Assembly (NCBI RefSeq): GCF_030035675.1
Contig: NC_084484.1
Location: forward strand, 187,862,934-187,926,933
Source: Rhineura floridana
Taxonomy: Eukaryota > Chordata > Lepidosauria > Squamata > Rhineuridae
DNA: 64,000 nucleotides
Direction: 5' to 3'
A program made the position numbers and the translations under genes. Of this stretch, positions 53,001 through 64,000 are shown one piece after another. The notes beneath the pieces were generated by a model. The model worked only from the letters and a program-made list of their open reading frames with translations. It was not told where the DNA came from and searched no databases. The first letter of the stretch is position 1. Each line of letters begins with the position of its first letter.

Positions 53001-56000
53001 GCCCTCCATTCTTGGGCCGGCTCCCACAGAGCCACCCCCAGCCATGAGTCAGTCAGAGTCAGAGCCTTCCCACCCCACCACAGAGCCAGAAATAACCTTC
53101 TGCAGCATGGAGCTGGGAGGGAGGGCGGCGCTCAGCCTGGCCAAGGACTGACACGCCCCCCCCAGCAGCCCCCGCCCTGGAATCCAGGCAAGACAAGAAG
53201 GACTGGCATTGCAAGGGGAGCAGACACCCCGGCTGGCTCAGCAGGCAAGGACTCCCGGGCCTGGTTTGCACAAGGGGGGGCACTCCCCGCGTTGCCTCCT
53301 CCCCTCAGGAGGGGCTGTGCTCACAAAGTGCTTCCCAACACATGGGAGCCACTGGCACAGGCCCACGCGTGTAGGCAAAGGCTTTGGGGGAGGAAGCGGC
53401 CCCTCGGAGGCTGCTACAGGGGCCCTGCCAGGGGCATCCCCCCGCACACCACTGGCCTGCCCAGTGGGGAAGACCAGCGCCTCAGGTCCAGCTCCCAAAG
53501 ACAGACTGGTGCACAAAGGCCCCTTTCAGCTGGGGAGGGGGCACAAGAGCTGCAGGGGAACACCTGCCCACGCCCTGAGCGTTCTTCAAGGGGACATCGC
53601 TTTTTGGCTGAGTTTGGCAATGCCTCTCCAAGTGGCAGAAGACAGAACCAGATGCGAGGGGGGAACAGGGGTCTCCCCAAGAAAGCCCTGCCCCCTTATG
53701 CTAATGCAGGGGCAAGAGGGGGTCCCCGCTCAGCTCTTCCCAAACCCAAAAGCAGGAGGCGGGCCTGGGCAGGAGAGAAAGAGAGAGGGGGTGCAGGAGG
53801 CATTAAGCATCCCAATGCCCATGCCCCTCACCCCCCATTCCTACTACGTTGGCAAAGGTGGATTTGTGGCCACTCTCTGGAGGAGAATCTTTGGTGGGGG
53901 CAGAGGAGACAAAGGACAGTCACACACCCCTCCCACCCCACCCCCACCGTCAGCCTTCTGCTATGGGACCAGGTCACTGGGTCTCAAGGTGCCCCACAGG
54001 GCTCGCCTTCTGCCCCAGGCGGAGCCTCAGAAGTGGCCCTTCCTCACCCCCCACTAGTCACAGGCCAGTACCCCCGACTTTGGGGAGGGCTGAGCCCTTC
54101 TGTAGATGGAGAAAGTGAAGAAGTTCAGAGGCAGGCATGAAGCCAGGTCTGGGCTTTTGCTAGCCACCTTGTGACTTGAGGACTGACTTCCGGGGAAGCC
54201 CACAAACCCCTTATTCCCTCCCCCACACAACCACACTTGGGGCAGGTTTGCCCGTCTGCTGGCCTGGAGCCAGTCCCACGCACAAGGGCCTCTGCAGAGA
54301 ACAGCCACTCCCAGGGCACAGCAGGCCTCCCACATTGGGAGAATCTGAGGGGGCAGCCAAGCAGCCGCCAGATCAGAGCACCCCTTAAATCTGCCCAGTG
54401 GGGAGATGCCCAGGGAGAGCAGCAACACCAGGCCAGGATGCCCCCCGCCTTGCGTCCCTCCCGGCCCAGCGCCTCCCCCCCATCCCTTCCACGAGCGGAC
54501 ATCAGGCCAGGACCAGCCTGCATTCCCACAGCCTCTCCGCTCAGTTTAGCTTTAAAGAGACTCTTTTTGGGCCACGCTGACCTTGGAAGCAGCAACGGCC
54601 TCAGAAAAGCCAGGAGGCTGCAGCTGCGGGTCAGAGGGAGCAGGTGGGGAGCACAGCCTGGAAGAGCTGGGCAAGGCAGGAAAGCCTGTCCCAGAGAGGG
54701 AGCAAGGGGCCAGGGGACCCCCCTCCCACCGGAGGTGTGAAGGAACTGGGGAGGGGAGCAGGCCAGGCAGCCTTTCAGAGGAGCCTGCTCACCTTGGGAC
54801 ATAGCCAAGAAAGAAAGGCACTCTGCACTCCCTCAGATACTCAGAGGCTGAGGCCTGGCATCCGAAGGGAGGAAAGCAAACACCAGGCCTGGCATACGCA
54901 CGCCCATGTAGAGAGTCTGCTCTCTGCCAAGACAGACCTCTCCTCTTCCCCCTCCTCCTCGCCCCCCAATTTCCTCTGCCTGGGCACGCTCTGCAAGTGC
55001 ATGTCCCAAGGTGACCCCAGCGGAGCGGCTCGACTCGGAAGGAATGACGGAGGAGGTGGAGGAGGAAGCAGCAACGAAAGCGGAGGCCGCACCAGCGGAT
55101 GGAGGACAGGCAGGCAGGCAGGAGCTGCAGGATGGCCCCTCACCCCCAAATGCAAGGCAAGGAGAGGGGTGGCACCCCCCCCCGAGCTCCCTCCAAGCCC
55201 CAGGCCGGACTGAGCTGCTCCAAAGGGGAGGCGTTTGCCAAGCAGGCCCCAAACAGAGAGGGGGGCAGTAGGACCTGCTGGTCTGTTCACCACCATATCC
55301 CCCCATGCCTCCACCCCTCAAGCAGGAGCCAGGAGACCTCCAGCCCCCCCCCCACTCGGTGCCTTGCAGAAGCAGAGAGGCCCCGCTGGGCTGTTCCTCT
55401 GAGCTTTTTGCCCCCCTTAGCGTGGGGGGGGCATTTCCAGGAGGAGCTTTTGAGATGGAAACCAAAGGGCAGACAACCCCTGCATGCCCCCACATTCCCT
55501 GGGAGAAGGCTGCCGGCTGGGGTGGAGGGACAGAGGAGGGGGGGATGCAGAGGAGCCCCAGCCGCCCCACTGAGCCTCTAGGGCTGAGCACCCCTGCAGG
55601 GATGTTGGGGGCTGAAGCCTGCGACTCCTGCAGGGAGGGCCGGTTGCCAGACTCCCCACCCAGAAGCTGCTGCCAGCGTCAGGCCAGCCCCCCCCCACTC
55701 AGCCCCTCTGCAAAATGCAAAGAGGGGCCCAGGAGCACCGGCCGACGGTGCCCCAGCTAGGAGAGCAGGGGGAGAAAGAAGGAACCCCAGGCGAGCATCC
55801 AGACCATCCCCATCCCCAAAGGAACGGGGGGGGAGGGAGAGCAGGGGGCCCTTCTTCACCCCTTGCCTCCCCTCTCCAGCTATCCCAGAGGAGGCCCTTC
55901 AGGGATCAACCACAACTAGAGTGAGCTCCCCCCGCCACGCTCCTCCTGCCCTCCACATGGGTGCCCCTCTCCCTGTGCCACCCCAGGGGATCCACCAGAG

Positions 56001-57538
56001 GCATTCCCCAGCCCTAGACCACCACCAAGCATCTGCCCACACACACACACTCACTCCCCCTAACAACCTCAGGAGCAGGCAGCCTCCCTCGCCTCTTTCT
56101 GGCCAGCCAAAACACACACCCGCTTGGAAACGTGCAACGGAGGGGGGGGGAGAGATGGCTCTTGTGCACACAGCCTTATTTTGACAAAGGTTGCAACCGG
56201 CCCCTGCACCATCATTCCCCAACCTAGCACCCTCCACATTTCCGACCAGAGCTGCCACCAGCCCCAGGCAGCACTGCCATGTGACGCTGAGGCACAGCCC
56301 AACATGTCTGGTGGGGGGTGCCAGGTAGGGGGAGGCTGCTCCCCCGCTTCAAGCTCCAGCTGGGCCCCACCACGGCCCGAGAGCCACAGATCGTGCCTCC
56401 TCCAAGGGCCAAGAAGCGGACCGGGCAGAGTGGAAGCACAGGGACGCCACCATAACGAACAGACAGGACCTCCAGTTCAAAGGGGCAGGCAGGAGGAAAA
56501 GCCCCTCCTCTGCCAGGGGCACTGTTCATGGGGCAGACAATCCTAGGGGCCTGGCATATGGCAACGTCCTAATCTGCAAAAATGCAAATACTGAGCAGTA
56601 CTTTTGCACTGACAAGGCAAAGGGATCAGATCGTCACACAACATTTCAAAGAAAGGTGGGGGGTTCAGTGCTCACCAGGACTCTTCAGAGCACCCAGCGC
56701 AACGTAAATCCCCCCCAGGCGCCTGCAAGAAACGGTGCTCCATCACAGGGGCAGACAGAAGGGGCTCTCCAAAGTCAGTGATGAGGTGACCCTCTGAGGC
56801 AACAAGTGTCAGCACCCAGGACACTAGGGCACATGCCGGGCACACCAGCATTGACCCCTTGCTTGCACTCTCCCCTTTTCAGTGGCCACACTACTGCAGC
56901 CGGCAGCTCCCCCCCCCCCCGCCCCGGTCACTTGCCAGCGGGATCAGCAGGCAATGGTACTTCAACTGTTGCTTGGCTCCCCAGACCATTTTAGTGCCTC
57001 CATGAGGTAGGCCCGCTCGAGAGACAGGGAGGGAGGGAGGCTGGCAGCTGCAGCAGTGCTGGCATTGGGGGGGGGGGCAACTGGCAGCAGGCATGGTGGG
57101 GGGCACTTGCAGTCCTGGATCATCACAAACCTCGAGCCAGGCCAGGAGAGGTCCACATTTCAGGAGAGTATGTTGTTGGGACTGGGAGACTCATCCTAGA
57201 GCAGCTTTGCTAGAGCCTGAATTAAACCAGTGCTGTGTTGTGTGCTCCATGGCGTGGCAACCACACGCACATACACCTGAGCCACCTCAGACAACCCAAC
57301 GCCGCCTTTGCCAGCGACTTGGATCTCCCTCGCCTTCATCCTCCTTCAAAGCACCAACTGGGAAGCGAGGGGAGAGGCTAGCAGCACCTGCCCTGAAGGC
57401 CCCCATCCTCCACCAGTCTGTAGCCCCGCGGCCAGGCCTGCTCCCTTGCTTGCAAACACAGGCGCACCAACAGAGGGCGAGGGCCCCTCTGCTGCCCACT
57501 CCTTCCCCCCAACATGCACTGCTTTCCCCGTCACTCAC

Positions 57539-57568
57539 CTTGGCCGGCTTCTGGGGTACTCCTGGCCT
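57539..57568 (-). other. Weak candidate 5' UTR exon of FHIP1B
   Basis: A good donor (GGCCAAG then GTGAGTG) ends at 57539, but the acceptor proposed just upstream on the minus strand has a purine-rich tract, so the exon itself is doubtful. Confidence 0.25.
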
Positions 57569-57692
57569 GCCCCCTCTTTGCTCTTCAGGGGGCCGCCAAG
57601 CGGGGCCGCTCCCCCCACAATCCTGCTCAGCAGAAGCGGCTCTTCGCACGCGCAGCTCCGCCGCCCCCCCCCTCCCCGGAGTCGCTGCTTAC

Positions 57693-57737
57693 CTTGGCGT
57701 GTAGGCTGCCGGAGTTCACGTCCCATCCACGCAGCAG
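57693..57737 (-). other. Candidate 45-bp 5' exon of FHIP1B
   Basis: On the minus strand a good acceptor (tttttcctctag) ends at 57738, followed by 45 bases, and a strong donor (GCCAAG then GTAAGC) starts at 57692. The exon contains an ATG in good context. Its position between the CpG-island exon and the coding exons fits a FHIP1B leader exon. Confidence 0.55.
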
Positions 57738-58019
57738 CTAGAGGAAAAAGCAGGCGCTGATCAGGATGGCGCCATTCCCACCACCCCACTCTCGGCCCCA
57801 GCCCTCTTGCTTGGATGGGGCCCCGTCAGTGGCTCTCTAAGGCTGTGAGCCCTGCAGGCGCCCCAGGGAGCGGATCCCCTGGATCCGGTGGACTCGAACA
57901 GCACCGCGTTTGCCGGGCGCTGCTTTCGGAGGCCGCAGCAGCCATTGCACCCACCACCAGCGGGCCGGGCCACTGGGCGTCCTTATGCCCCACAGGGCGG
58001 ATGGGGAGCCCGAGGCCTG

Positions 58020-58110
58020 CCCAGGACACCTGCCCGGTACCCTCGCGGCAGAGGCGAGATTCGAACCGGTGGCTTCTCGGCTCCCAGCACAACCAGCTCC
58101 TTGCTTCCAA
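58020..58110 (-). repeat. MIR-like/tRNA SINE fragment, antisense
   Basis: On the minus strand ccaccggttcgaatctcgcc followed by tctgccgcg resembles the B box and following text of a CORE/MIR-type SINE. Only the head is kept. Confidence 0.4.
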
Positions 58111-59080
58111 ACAGGGGTGCCCTGGCCTGGGCTGGGGGGGAGCTCGGGCTCCGCCAGCCAGGTCAGCCCCCCCAAGTAGTGGGCAACGGGGTGCGGCGGG
58201 TGGGCAACCGCAGCGACACCCACCCACCGCCTCTCGTTGCACAAGCATCGCCCTCGCGGGAGCTCAGAAACACCCGGTGCAGGGGAGGGGAAGAAACTAG
58301 GCAGATCCCACGGGGGAAGCGGGGAGGGGGCATGCCGTAAATAAACAGACCCCGCCCAAGGCGGCGGTCGGAGAGAGTCGGGAGGGGGAGAGGAGAGGGG
58401 GGTGGCGCTGCAAAGGCCACTAGGGCCGAGAGAGCGAGCGGGCGAGGCCGCCTTGCAGACCCCCGACCCTCCCTGGGCAACCAAAGTGGGGAAGAGGCCC
58501 CAGACTCGCAGACCAGAGCAGTCCCCCGCGACACACACGCACACGCCGCCCCCCCGGACCAGCAGCAGTAGCAGCTCCTCCCTCACGCAAAGCGAGCCGG
58601 GGAAGGCGAGGGCTTGGATGCGGCCCCCGCAGGGGAGGAAGGGGTCACGGCGGGGGGGGAGAGCGGTGCCCCCGCGGCTCCCATCCTGACGCGGCCAGGC
58701 ACGATGAGGGGTCCGATCCTGACCCTCCCCGTCCCGGAACAGAGAGCCCTCCCCCTCTCCCTCCCGGCAGGAGCCCCTCCCCCCGGCCCCGGTACCTGAG
58801 TGTCGCCGACACCGAAGCCGCCATTTTCCCGCCGCCGCCGCCCGCCCAGGCCACGCCCGCCGCGGGGCGGAGCCTCTCCTCGCCGCAGTCTCCGCCCAGG
58901 GCACGCCCTCCACCTGCATGCCCCGCCCACGGCGGCTCCCTCCAGGTGCAGGAGCCGCGAGGATGGTGTTCCGCTCTGCACGTGCTCAGAGGACGCTTAC
59001 CCCCCCCTGGTGGCCGACCAGGTGCCGCAGTGGGGGAGACACCCCCCCCGGCGGCAGGACCCCCACGCGATGGCCGCAGC

Positions 59081-59392
59081 TGCGCGCCCCAGCCAAGTGG
59101 CGTCGCGGCGAAGGCGGCTTTGTGTTGTTGCTTATTTGCTTGCGTGATCCAAAGGCCTCCGACGCCGGAGGCCGAACCTCAAGGGAGCCTCTCCCTCCTC
59201 GTGTTCCCAGCAGCCACCACTGCACTCCACGGGGGAACAGGGCCTTCGGGGTGGTGGCTCTTGACCCGCCGGATCCCCCCCCCTTGTAGGCCGCGCGGGC
59301 GCCGGCTCTGCTGTCTCCGCGGTGCCTCTTGACGAAGCCTTCTAAGTGGAGATTTTTATCCCAGTCGATATCTGTTTTGGATTTCATAAAAA
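59081..59392. other. Upstream flank of the FHIP1B CpG island
   Basis: GC content falls toward 59390. I see no gene or repeat here. Confidence 0.4.
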
Positions 59393-59992
59393 AGTAGAAT
59401 AGTAGAGTTGGAAGGAGCCTAGAGGGCCATTGAGTCCAACACCCTGCTCAATGCGGGAATCCAACTTAAAGCATCCCTGACAGGAGGCTGTTCAGTTGCC
59501 TCTCGAAGGCCTCCAGTGGGGGAGAGCCCACCACCTGCCGAGGTCACTGGTTCCATTGTCCTACTACTACTAATAATAAATAAATAATAATAAATTTAAT
59601 TTCTGTGTCGCCTATCTGGCTGATGGCCACTCTAGGCGACGTACAAAATCATTAAAATACAATTAATAAAATACAGTGATACAATATAAAACAGTGTAAA
59701 ATCAATAAATCTGCAACAACAGTATTAAAAGAGGGCAGGAGGCATTACAGTTATAGCAGTTAACCCTCCCCAGAAACCCCGAAGGCCTGTTGAAAGAGCC
59801 AGGTCTTTAAGGCTTTCCGAAATACATTTAGGGAAGAGGCGTGCCGGAGATCTTGTGGGAGGGAGTTCCAAAGAGTGGGGGCCGCCACTGAGAATGCCCT
59901 ACTGTCCTAACAAGATGGTTTTCCTGATGTTCAGTCAAAATCTGGCTTCCTGTAACTTGAGCCAGTTATTCCATGTCCTGCACTCTGGGATG
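59393..59992 (-). mobile_element. CR1 3' part, antisense, split by an L2-like insertion
   Basis: CR1 text runs from 59393 (agtagaatagtagagttgga) to ccattgtccta at 59563 and resumes at 59903 with tgtcctaacaagatgg, continuing through ttttcctgatgttcagtc to 59992. The gap holds an L2-like tail. Confidence 0.85.
59564..59902 (-). mobile_element. L2-like LINE 3' end inserted in CR1, with 7-bp target duplication
   Basis: The segment starts with an AATAAATAA-type tail and ctgtgtcgcctatctggctg, and ends with gagttccaaagagtgggggc, cgccactgagaatgccct. tgtccta flanks it at 59557-59563 and 59903-59909, a direct target-site duplication. It is a sub-family distinct from the copies at 10915 and 41345. Confidence 0.75.
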
Positions 59993-60084
59993 ATCTGAAA
60001 TGTTTTTTAAGTATGCAGTTGTTTTATTTATATATATTTGCATTGTGAAAACTCTTCCAGATGGTTCCTAGGAACCCATTCATA

Positions 60085-61345
60085 ATAAATAAATATTTAT
60101 AACATAGCCATCTTGGCTGGTAGCCACCAATAGCTTTCTCCTCCATCACTTTATATACTTACAGTATTTCAACAGCTCACATGCCACTTAATCACAATTG
60201 TCTCTGATTTGTCTAATCCCCTTTTGCAACCCTCCAGGTTGTGGGAGCGAATCCCCTGACTTAGCTCTGCGCTGTGTGAAGGGGACGCCCATTCCTCCGC
60301 CCGTGTCCCCTTCTCCTCAGGAGACAAGAGGCTTCCCAGCACTAGTGCAGTTGAGGGCAACGGCACAGCAGTGGCCAGGGCCAGTCCATGGTTGCCAGGC
60401 CAGGAGCCAGCAGTCCGTGGGCAACGTGGGTCTAGCACAAAGAAAGAGGCAGGTCCGGAGTAGTCCCAAGGTCAACACGAGGCAACAGGCCATCAGCAGA
60501 CCGGTCAGGTGCACAGCTGGTGTATCAAAGTAGATCCAGCAATTCTTCCAGCCTAGCGGGGTGTGTGTGTGCGTGCTGGAGCTGCTGAAACCAAACCTCA
60601 GCTGACTCCTGTGAACCACCTGCAGCCAGCCCTTTACTCCTGAGGAGGAGTGCAGGCCTGCAATTGAGCACTCATCTGGATGGGCCAAGTCTCCAGCTAG
60701 CATTTGAGGAGATGCCTCTCCCTCGGGCCTGGGACCCGTTCAGCCTCAGTTCAGCCAAACTTGCCCTGGGTGCAGACCGCCCTTCCTTGGCCACCTCCCA
60801 GGACCCTGGCTCCCCATCCCGCGATGGAGCCTGACCCGGGACTGGGCCAAGGCCGGAGCCTCCTGCTCTTCCTCTGAGGAGGACTCCCCTGGCTGGGCTC
60901 TGAATCATCCAACATTCAGCTCCATTGAATGGCCACAAGTTCTCGTGTTAGGAGAGAGGGAGAAAACCTTTCTCTGTCTGCTTTCTCCAGACCATGCATA
61001 ATTTTGTACACTCCTCTCATGCCGCCTCTGACTCGCCTTTTCTCTAAACTGAAAGCCCCAAATGCTGTAACCTTTCCTTCTTGTAGGGGAGTCGCTGCAT
61101 CCCTCTGATCATTTTGGTTGCCCTTTTCTGAACCTTTTCCAGCTCTTCAGCATCCATCCTTTTTGAGGTGAGGTGACCAGAACTTCACACAATATACCAA
61201 ACGCAGCTGCCCTGTAGATTTAGAGAACGGCATTATGGTATCAGCAGTTTTATTTTCAGTACCTCTCCTAATGATCCCTAGCATGTAATTTGCCTTTCTC
61301 ACAGCTGCTGCCCCCTGGGTTGACATTCTCTTGAACTGCCCATGG
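60085..61345 (-). mobile_element. CR1-clade LINE 3' part, antisense, interrupted
   Basis: Text parallel to 20120-20720 appears at 60085-60282 (agccatcttggctggtagcc, gtgggagcgaatcccctgac) and 60898-61345 (atccaacattcagctcc, gtcgctgcatccctctgatc, aggtgaccagaacttcacac). Minus-strand frame 61383-61147 contains AAAVRKANYMLGIIRRGTEN. The gap at 60283-60897 is foreign. Confidence 0.8.
60283..60897. mobile_element. Unclassified insertion of about 615 bp in CR1
   Basis: This GC-rich, non-coding segment interrupts a CR1 copy. It contains repeated gccagg/ggagccag text and a GT-rich tract near 60560. No coding similarity, clear terminal repeats or target duplication were found by eye, so the class is unknown; an LTR-type or other non-coding remnant is possible. 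Confidence 0.4.
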
Positions 61346-61384
61346 CTGTCCCAAGATCTCTTTCCTGGACCAGCTGTGTGCAAT

Positions 61385-61680
61385 GGGAGATGGGCCCACT
61401 GCGTTGTGGTGGTTCTGCAGGACCAGCATCAGAGAATGGAACGGGGGTGGGGGTGTTGCACTACACACCACTGGCACTTGCGTTGTGGGTGCCTCAGGGG
61501 ACTATATTGCCTCCTGTGTTATTTAGCATCTATAAGAAGCTGCTGGGAGCAGCCATTGGAAGATTTGGAGCACAGAGCCAGCAATATGCAGCTCCTGCTG
61601 CTGCTATCATCCTCATCTGTGTATTACCTGCTCTTGATCAGTAGGTCCCAGGGCAGGTTACAACAATTTAAAATTCAATA
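61385..61680 (+). repeat. Degraded L2-like RT fragment, sense
   Basis: The frame has ALWVPQGTILPPVLFSIYKK then GAAIGRFGAQSQQYA, resembling the PQG..L.P.LF..Y motif of L2-type reverse transcriptases. It is short and broken, and is followed by a tail-like ggtcccagggcaggttacaa. Confidence 0.55.
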
Positions 61681-61699
61681 TTAAGAACCGTTGAAACTG

Positions 61700-62730
61700 T
61701 TGTGGTGTAAATTAGTATATTTGTTAAGCAGAGAGTAACAGCGGTCTGAAATGCATGTGTGCCAGTGTGCGCATGCGTGTACCTAAGAAAGCAGGCTTTT
61801 ACCCTGCAACAGCATCACTGAGACTTGAGACTTAGTAAAATAAGAAAAGCTACTTTATTTATAGAAATATATAGTAGATAGAAAGGCAAACCTAGTTTTA
61901 ACACCCGGGGTGGGAGTCGCCCTCATGGCTAGGAGAGAGAGAGCAGAGACTAAAAGTGTCTCCTCTCTCTCTCAGACAATGGGAGAAGAAAAGAGAGGAA
62001 AGAGCAGAGGAGCAGATAAGCTTCCTTAAGATGTATCAGTCTAACAACGGAAGGAAGTCAGAGCATCACAGGTAAAGGTAATCATGCCTATCCATCTGGA
62101 GGACCCTGACTTTATCTCCCTTCTGGGACATAAAGAAAAGAACAAAACAGGAGTTGCTCTTGCCCCACTTCCAACACAAACTACAGTCACTGGAGTAGGG
62201 TGGCTCCTGAAAGCACATATCTCAGGTGTCCAAGGCCAAGGTAAAGAGGAGCATCTTCACCTGGAGATACCTAGCTCTGTTTCTCTGCTACATCTGAGCC
62301 AGGTGAGGCTGTGCAGCTCCTGAACAGCAGCTGGATGCAGCAAGGAGCTGGGTGAGGGGAAATTAACTGAAATTCAATCCAGGCAAGACATAGGCCTCCT
62401 AGGTACTTGGCTGCTGGGCAGGGATGCCAACAGGATTTCCTGGGCAGGGTACACTATGTAGATTGGGCCCCTTACATTCCCACCCAGCCCCCACCTCCTG
62501 GCAATCTATTGGCAAGAACGGCTGCTTATGTACATATGCTATTTTGAATCTGCAGTCTTGTTTTAAGGTGAATTTAACAGGTTTTTAACCTACATTTCAG
62601 TATTCCTGCCCTCACAAAGCATTTACAAGTTGATTCAAAAAGCATAATCATACAATTAGTAAGTAACATTTAAACGTTAAAATAGCATTAAAAAGATAGG
62701 AGCAGCTAAAAAAACTTTTGCAGCTTGACT
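61700..62730. other. Intergenic, nothing identified
   Basis: Moderately A/T-rich DNA with a purine-rich GAGA tract at 61935-62010. No gene or classified repeat was seen. Confidence 0.4.
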
Positions 62731-62734
62731 GAAC

Positions 62735-62850
62735 CAACTGTCAGCCTAACATACCTCACAGGGTTGTTGCAAAGATAAAAGGGGGAGAGAGGACCCAGGA
62801 AGAAAAGCAAGGTGCAAATATAGCATGTCATACTCACAAACCATGCAGTG
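62735..62850 (+). repeat. CORE/MIR-like SINE 3' part, sense
   Basis: cagcctaacatacctcacag then ggttgttgcaaagataaaag matches the 3' part of a SINE common in lizards. A partial repeat of the same text (tagcctaacctacttcaca) occurs at 63012-63030. Confidence 0.5.
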
Positions 62851-63214
62851 AGGGGGAGGAATGTACCAAGGCAGCCCCCCATTAGCTTTAATTGCAACAT
62901 TCCATAGTCCTGATCTTTTATAGCAAATTTGGTCCCCTTCAAAAAAAACCTTAACAAAACACACACAGAGAGAGATACTCTAAGCATGTGCAGCTTGACT
63001 GAACCAACTCTTAGCCTAACCTACTTCACATGGTTTGTTGGGAAGGCTCTATACGCAAACATACATCCCTTATAATAGTTTATTGTCAAAATCAGTTGGT
63101 CATTGCAGAACTTTTTTTAAAAAAAGTTTCCTGCCAAATAACTGCTGTGACACTTACTCTAAGTAAGCCCTTAAAAATAGGAAGGAAGGAAGGAGGGGGG
63201 AAGGGGGAGAGCTA

Positions 63215-63360
63215 GAGAAGGATTAACAACACAATCCTATGTTATGTCTGCTCCTACGTCCCATTGACCTACAGCACAGTCCTAACCATGTCTACTGAAA
63301 AGTAAGTTCTATTGCATTCAGTGGAGTTTACTCCCAGCTCCACGCGATTCGGATTGCAGT
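63215..63360. repeat. Widespread lizard interspersed repeat
   Basis: acacaatcctatgttatgtc, tactgaaaagtaagttctat and gtggagtttactcccagc are typical of a dispersed amniote repeat with ends gcaatcctat / ggattgca. I do not know its class. Confidence 0.5.
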
Positions 63361-64000
63361 TTTGTTCCCAGAAAAGTGAATATAGAATTAAAGCCTCATG
63401 TTGGGAAGGTTTTCAAACCAGACTCCGAATTAGACTACGAACTGCCCTGTTGAGCAGCCCAGGAAAATTTAAACTTGTATGACTCCTTATATTTTGAAAA
63501 CTATAACACATTGTAATGGCATCATATGCTACATATACACTTTTTATTTCTGTTCAAAAATTAATTGATAAGCTAAAATGTATAATATGCTATTTTTGCA
63601 AATAATTTAAAAAACCCTGCATGTACACTTTTATTTTGATCACTGAAATTGTTTACTGTGCATGCCTACCAAGATCCTGCTGTCCTGTGTGCGCTTCTTT
63701 GATTTTTTGGACCTCGTGCTGGATGTGCACAGAAAGAGAAAAGTGGGCAGGCAGGCACACATGTTGCTGCTGAAAGTTATAAGCTTAATCAGCTCATGTG
63801 ACACACACACACACACGCACACACCATACACCAATATGCAGAGACAAGCAGGAACAAGAAGCTCTTTTCAGATCTTGCAAGGGTTCCTAGTTGTTGCCTG
63901 ATGTTTAACAAATCCCATGTCAATCACAGCTCAGACTTCACTCATTGGCTAAAACCCTGAAAGGGCATGGATTAGAGCAGCCAGCTAGCTCATTTCAAAG
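63361..64000. other. A/T-rich window end, nothing identified
   Basis: The stretch includes an AC microsatellite (about 63800-63822). No gene was seen. Confidence 0.4.

Larger units (their letters stand above)
39081..57538 (-). other. Long 5' intron region of FHIP1B (about 18 kb)
   Basis: It lies between the first coding exon and the CpG-island exons. It contains the L2, CR1, SINE and Tigger copies listed separately. The long GC-rich parts (42860-43450, 44400-46080, 50080-57530) carry only short or low-complexity frames; I found no coding exon of another gene in them. Confidence 0.5.
57500..59080 (-). promoter_or_regulatory. CpG-island promoter of FHIP1B with YY1-like motif
   Basis: The stretch is very GC- and CpG-rich. 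At 58817-58827 the minus strand reads aaaatggcggc, a YY1-type element often placed just after transcription starts. A donor (ACACTCAG then GTACC) ends a likely first exon at 58796. The ATG inside the YY1-like motif (58824) opens a short frame that ends in the 45-bp exon if the two are joined. No gene in the opposite direction could be supported. Confidence 0.6.

Noticed and set aside
52321-54140. Overlapping frames of 276 to 282 codons
   Set aside because: Pro/Gly/Ser-rich frames in GC-rich intron DNA with no conserved motif.
58040-58100. Possible tRNA gene (gattcgaaccgg)
   Set aside because: Only a T-loop-like half is present and no acceptor or anticodon arm can be folded. It is better explained as a SINE head.
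58800-59332. Divergent gene upstream of the FHIP1B CpG island
   Set aside because: Plus-strand frames here show no known start, splice site or protein similarity.

Overview
The window looks like a GC-rich, gene-bearing segment of a reptile genome, most likely a squamate (lizard or snake). The evidence is the repeat mix: RTE/BovB LINE fragments, two kinds of L2-like LINE, antisense and sense CR1 LINEs, tRNA-derived SINEs with a visible B box, and a pogo/Tigger-like short transposon. The genes have canonical GT-AG introns, CpG-island promoters and AATAAA signals. The species cannot be named from sequence alone, and family names come from remembered consensus sequences, not from a search.

Four protein genes can be assembled exon by exon. 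(1) ANKRD50-like, plus strand, coding 2192-8981 in three exons, 1213 aa: an N-terminal P-loop NTPase followed by about 17 ankyrin repeats. (2) A single-exon gene on the minus strand, 14834-12726, 702 aa: an N-terminal helical segment, a long low-complexity middle and a C-terminal NHL domain resembling TRIM32, with no RING or B-box. (3) A C11orf42 orthologue, plus strand, coding 16766-25975 in three exons, 303 aa. (4) FHIP1B (FAM160A2), minus strand, coding 38897-27494 in eleven exons, 1007 aa, with candidate untranslated first exons in a CpG island near 57.5-58.9 kb and therefore an intron of roughly 18 kb.

Layout: genes 1 and 2 converge (tail to tail around 10.4-12.3 kb), genes 2 and 3 diverge (head to head around 16.1-16.8 kb), and genes 3 and 4 converge around 26-27.5 kb. 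The C11orf42/FHIP1B tail-to-tail pair is, as I recall, the arrangement on human 11p15.4, which supports both calls. ANKRD50 (SNX27-retromer related) and FHIP1B (FTS-Hook-FHIP dynein adaptor on early endosomes) both act in endosomal traffic; their proximity here is probably incidental.

The rest is intron or intergenic DNA. 2.6-5.2 kb holds nested BovB and CR1 copies. 10.9-11.7 and 41.3-42.3 kb hold antisense L2 copies. 15.4-15.75 kb holds a 26-bp perfect inverted repeat inside a probable non-autonomous DNA transposon. 19.9-21.4 kb holds an antisense CR1. 46.98-47.18 kb holds a Tigger-like element, followed immediately by a sense CR1 to 48.8 kb. 59.4-61.4 kb holds CR1 copies interrupted by an L2-like tail with a visible target-site duplication and by an unclassified insertion of about 615 bp. 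No tRNA, rRNA, CRISPR, viral or bacterial-type features were seen.
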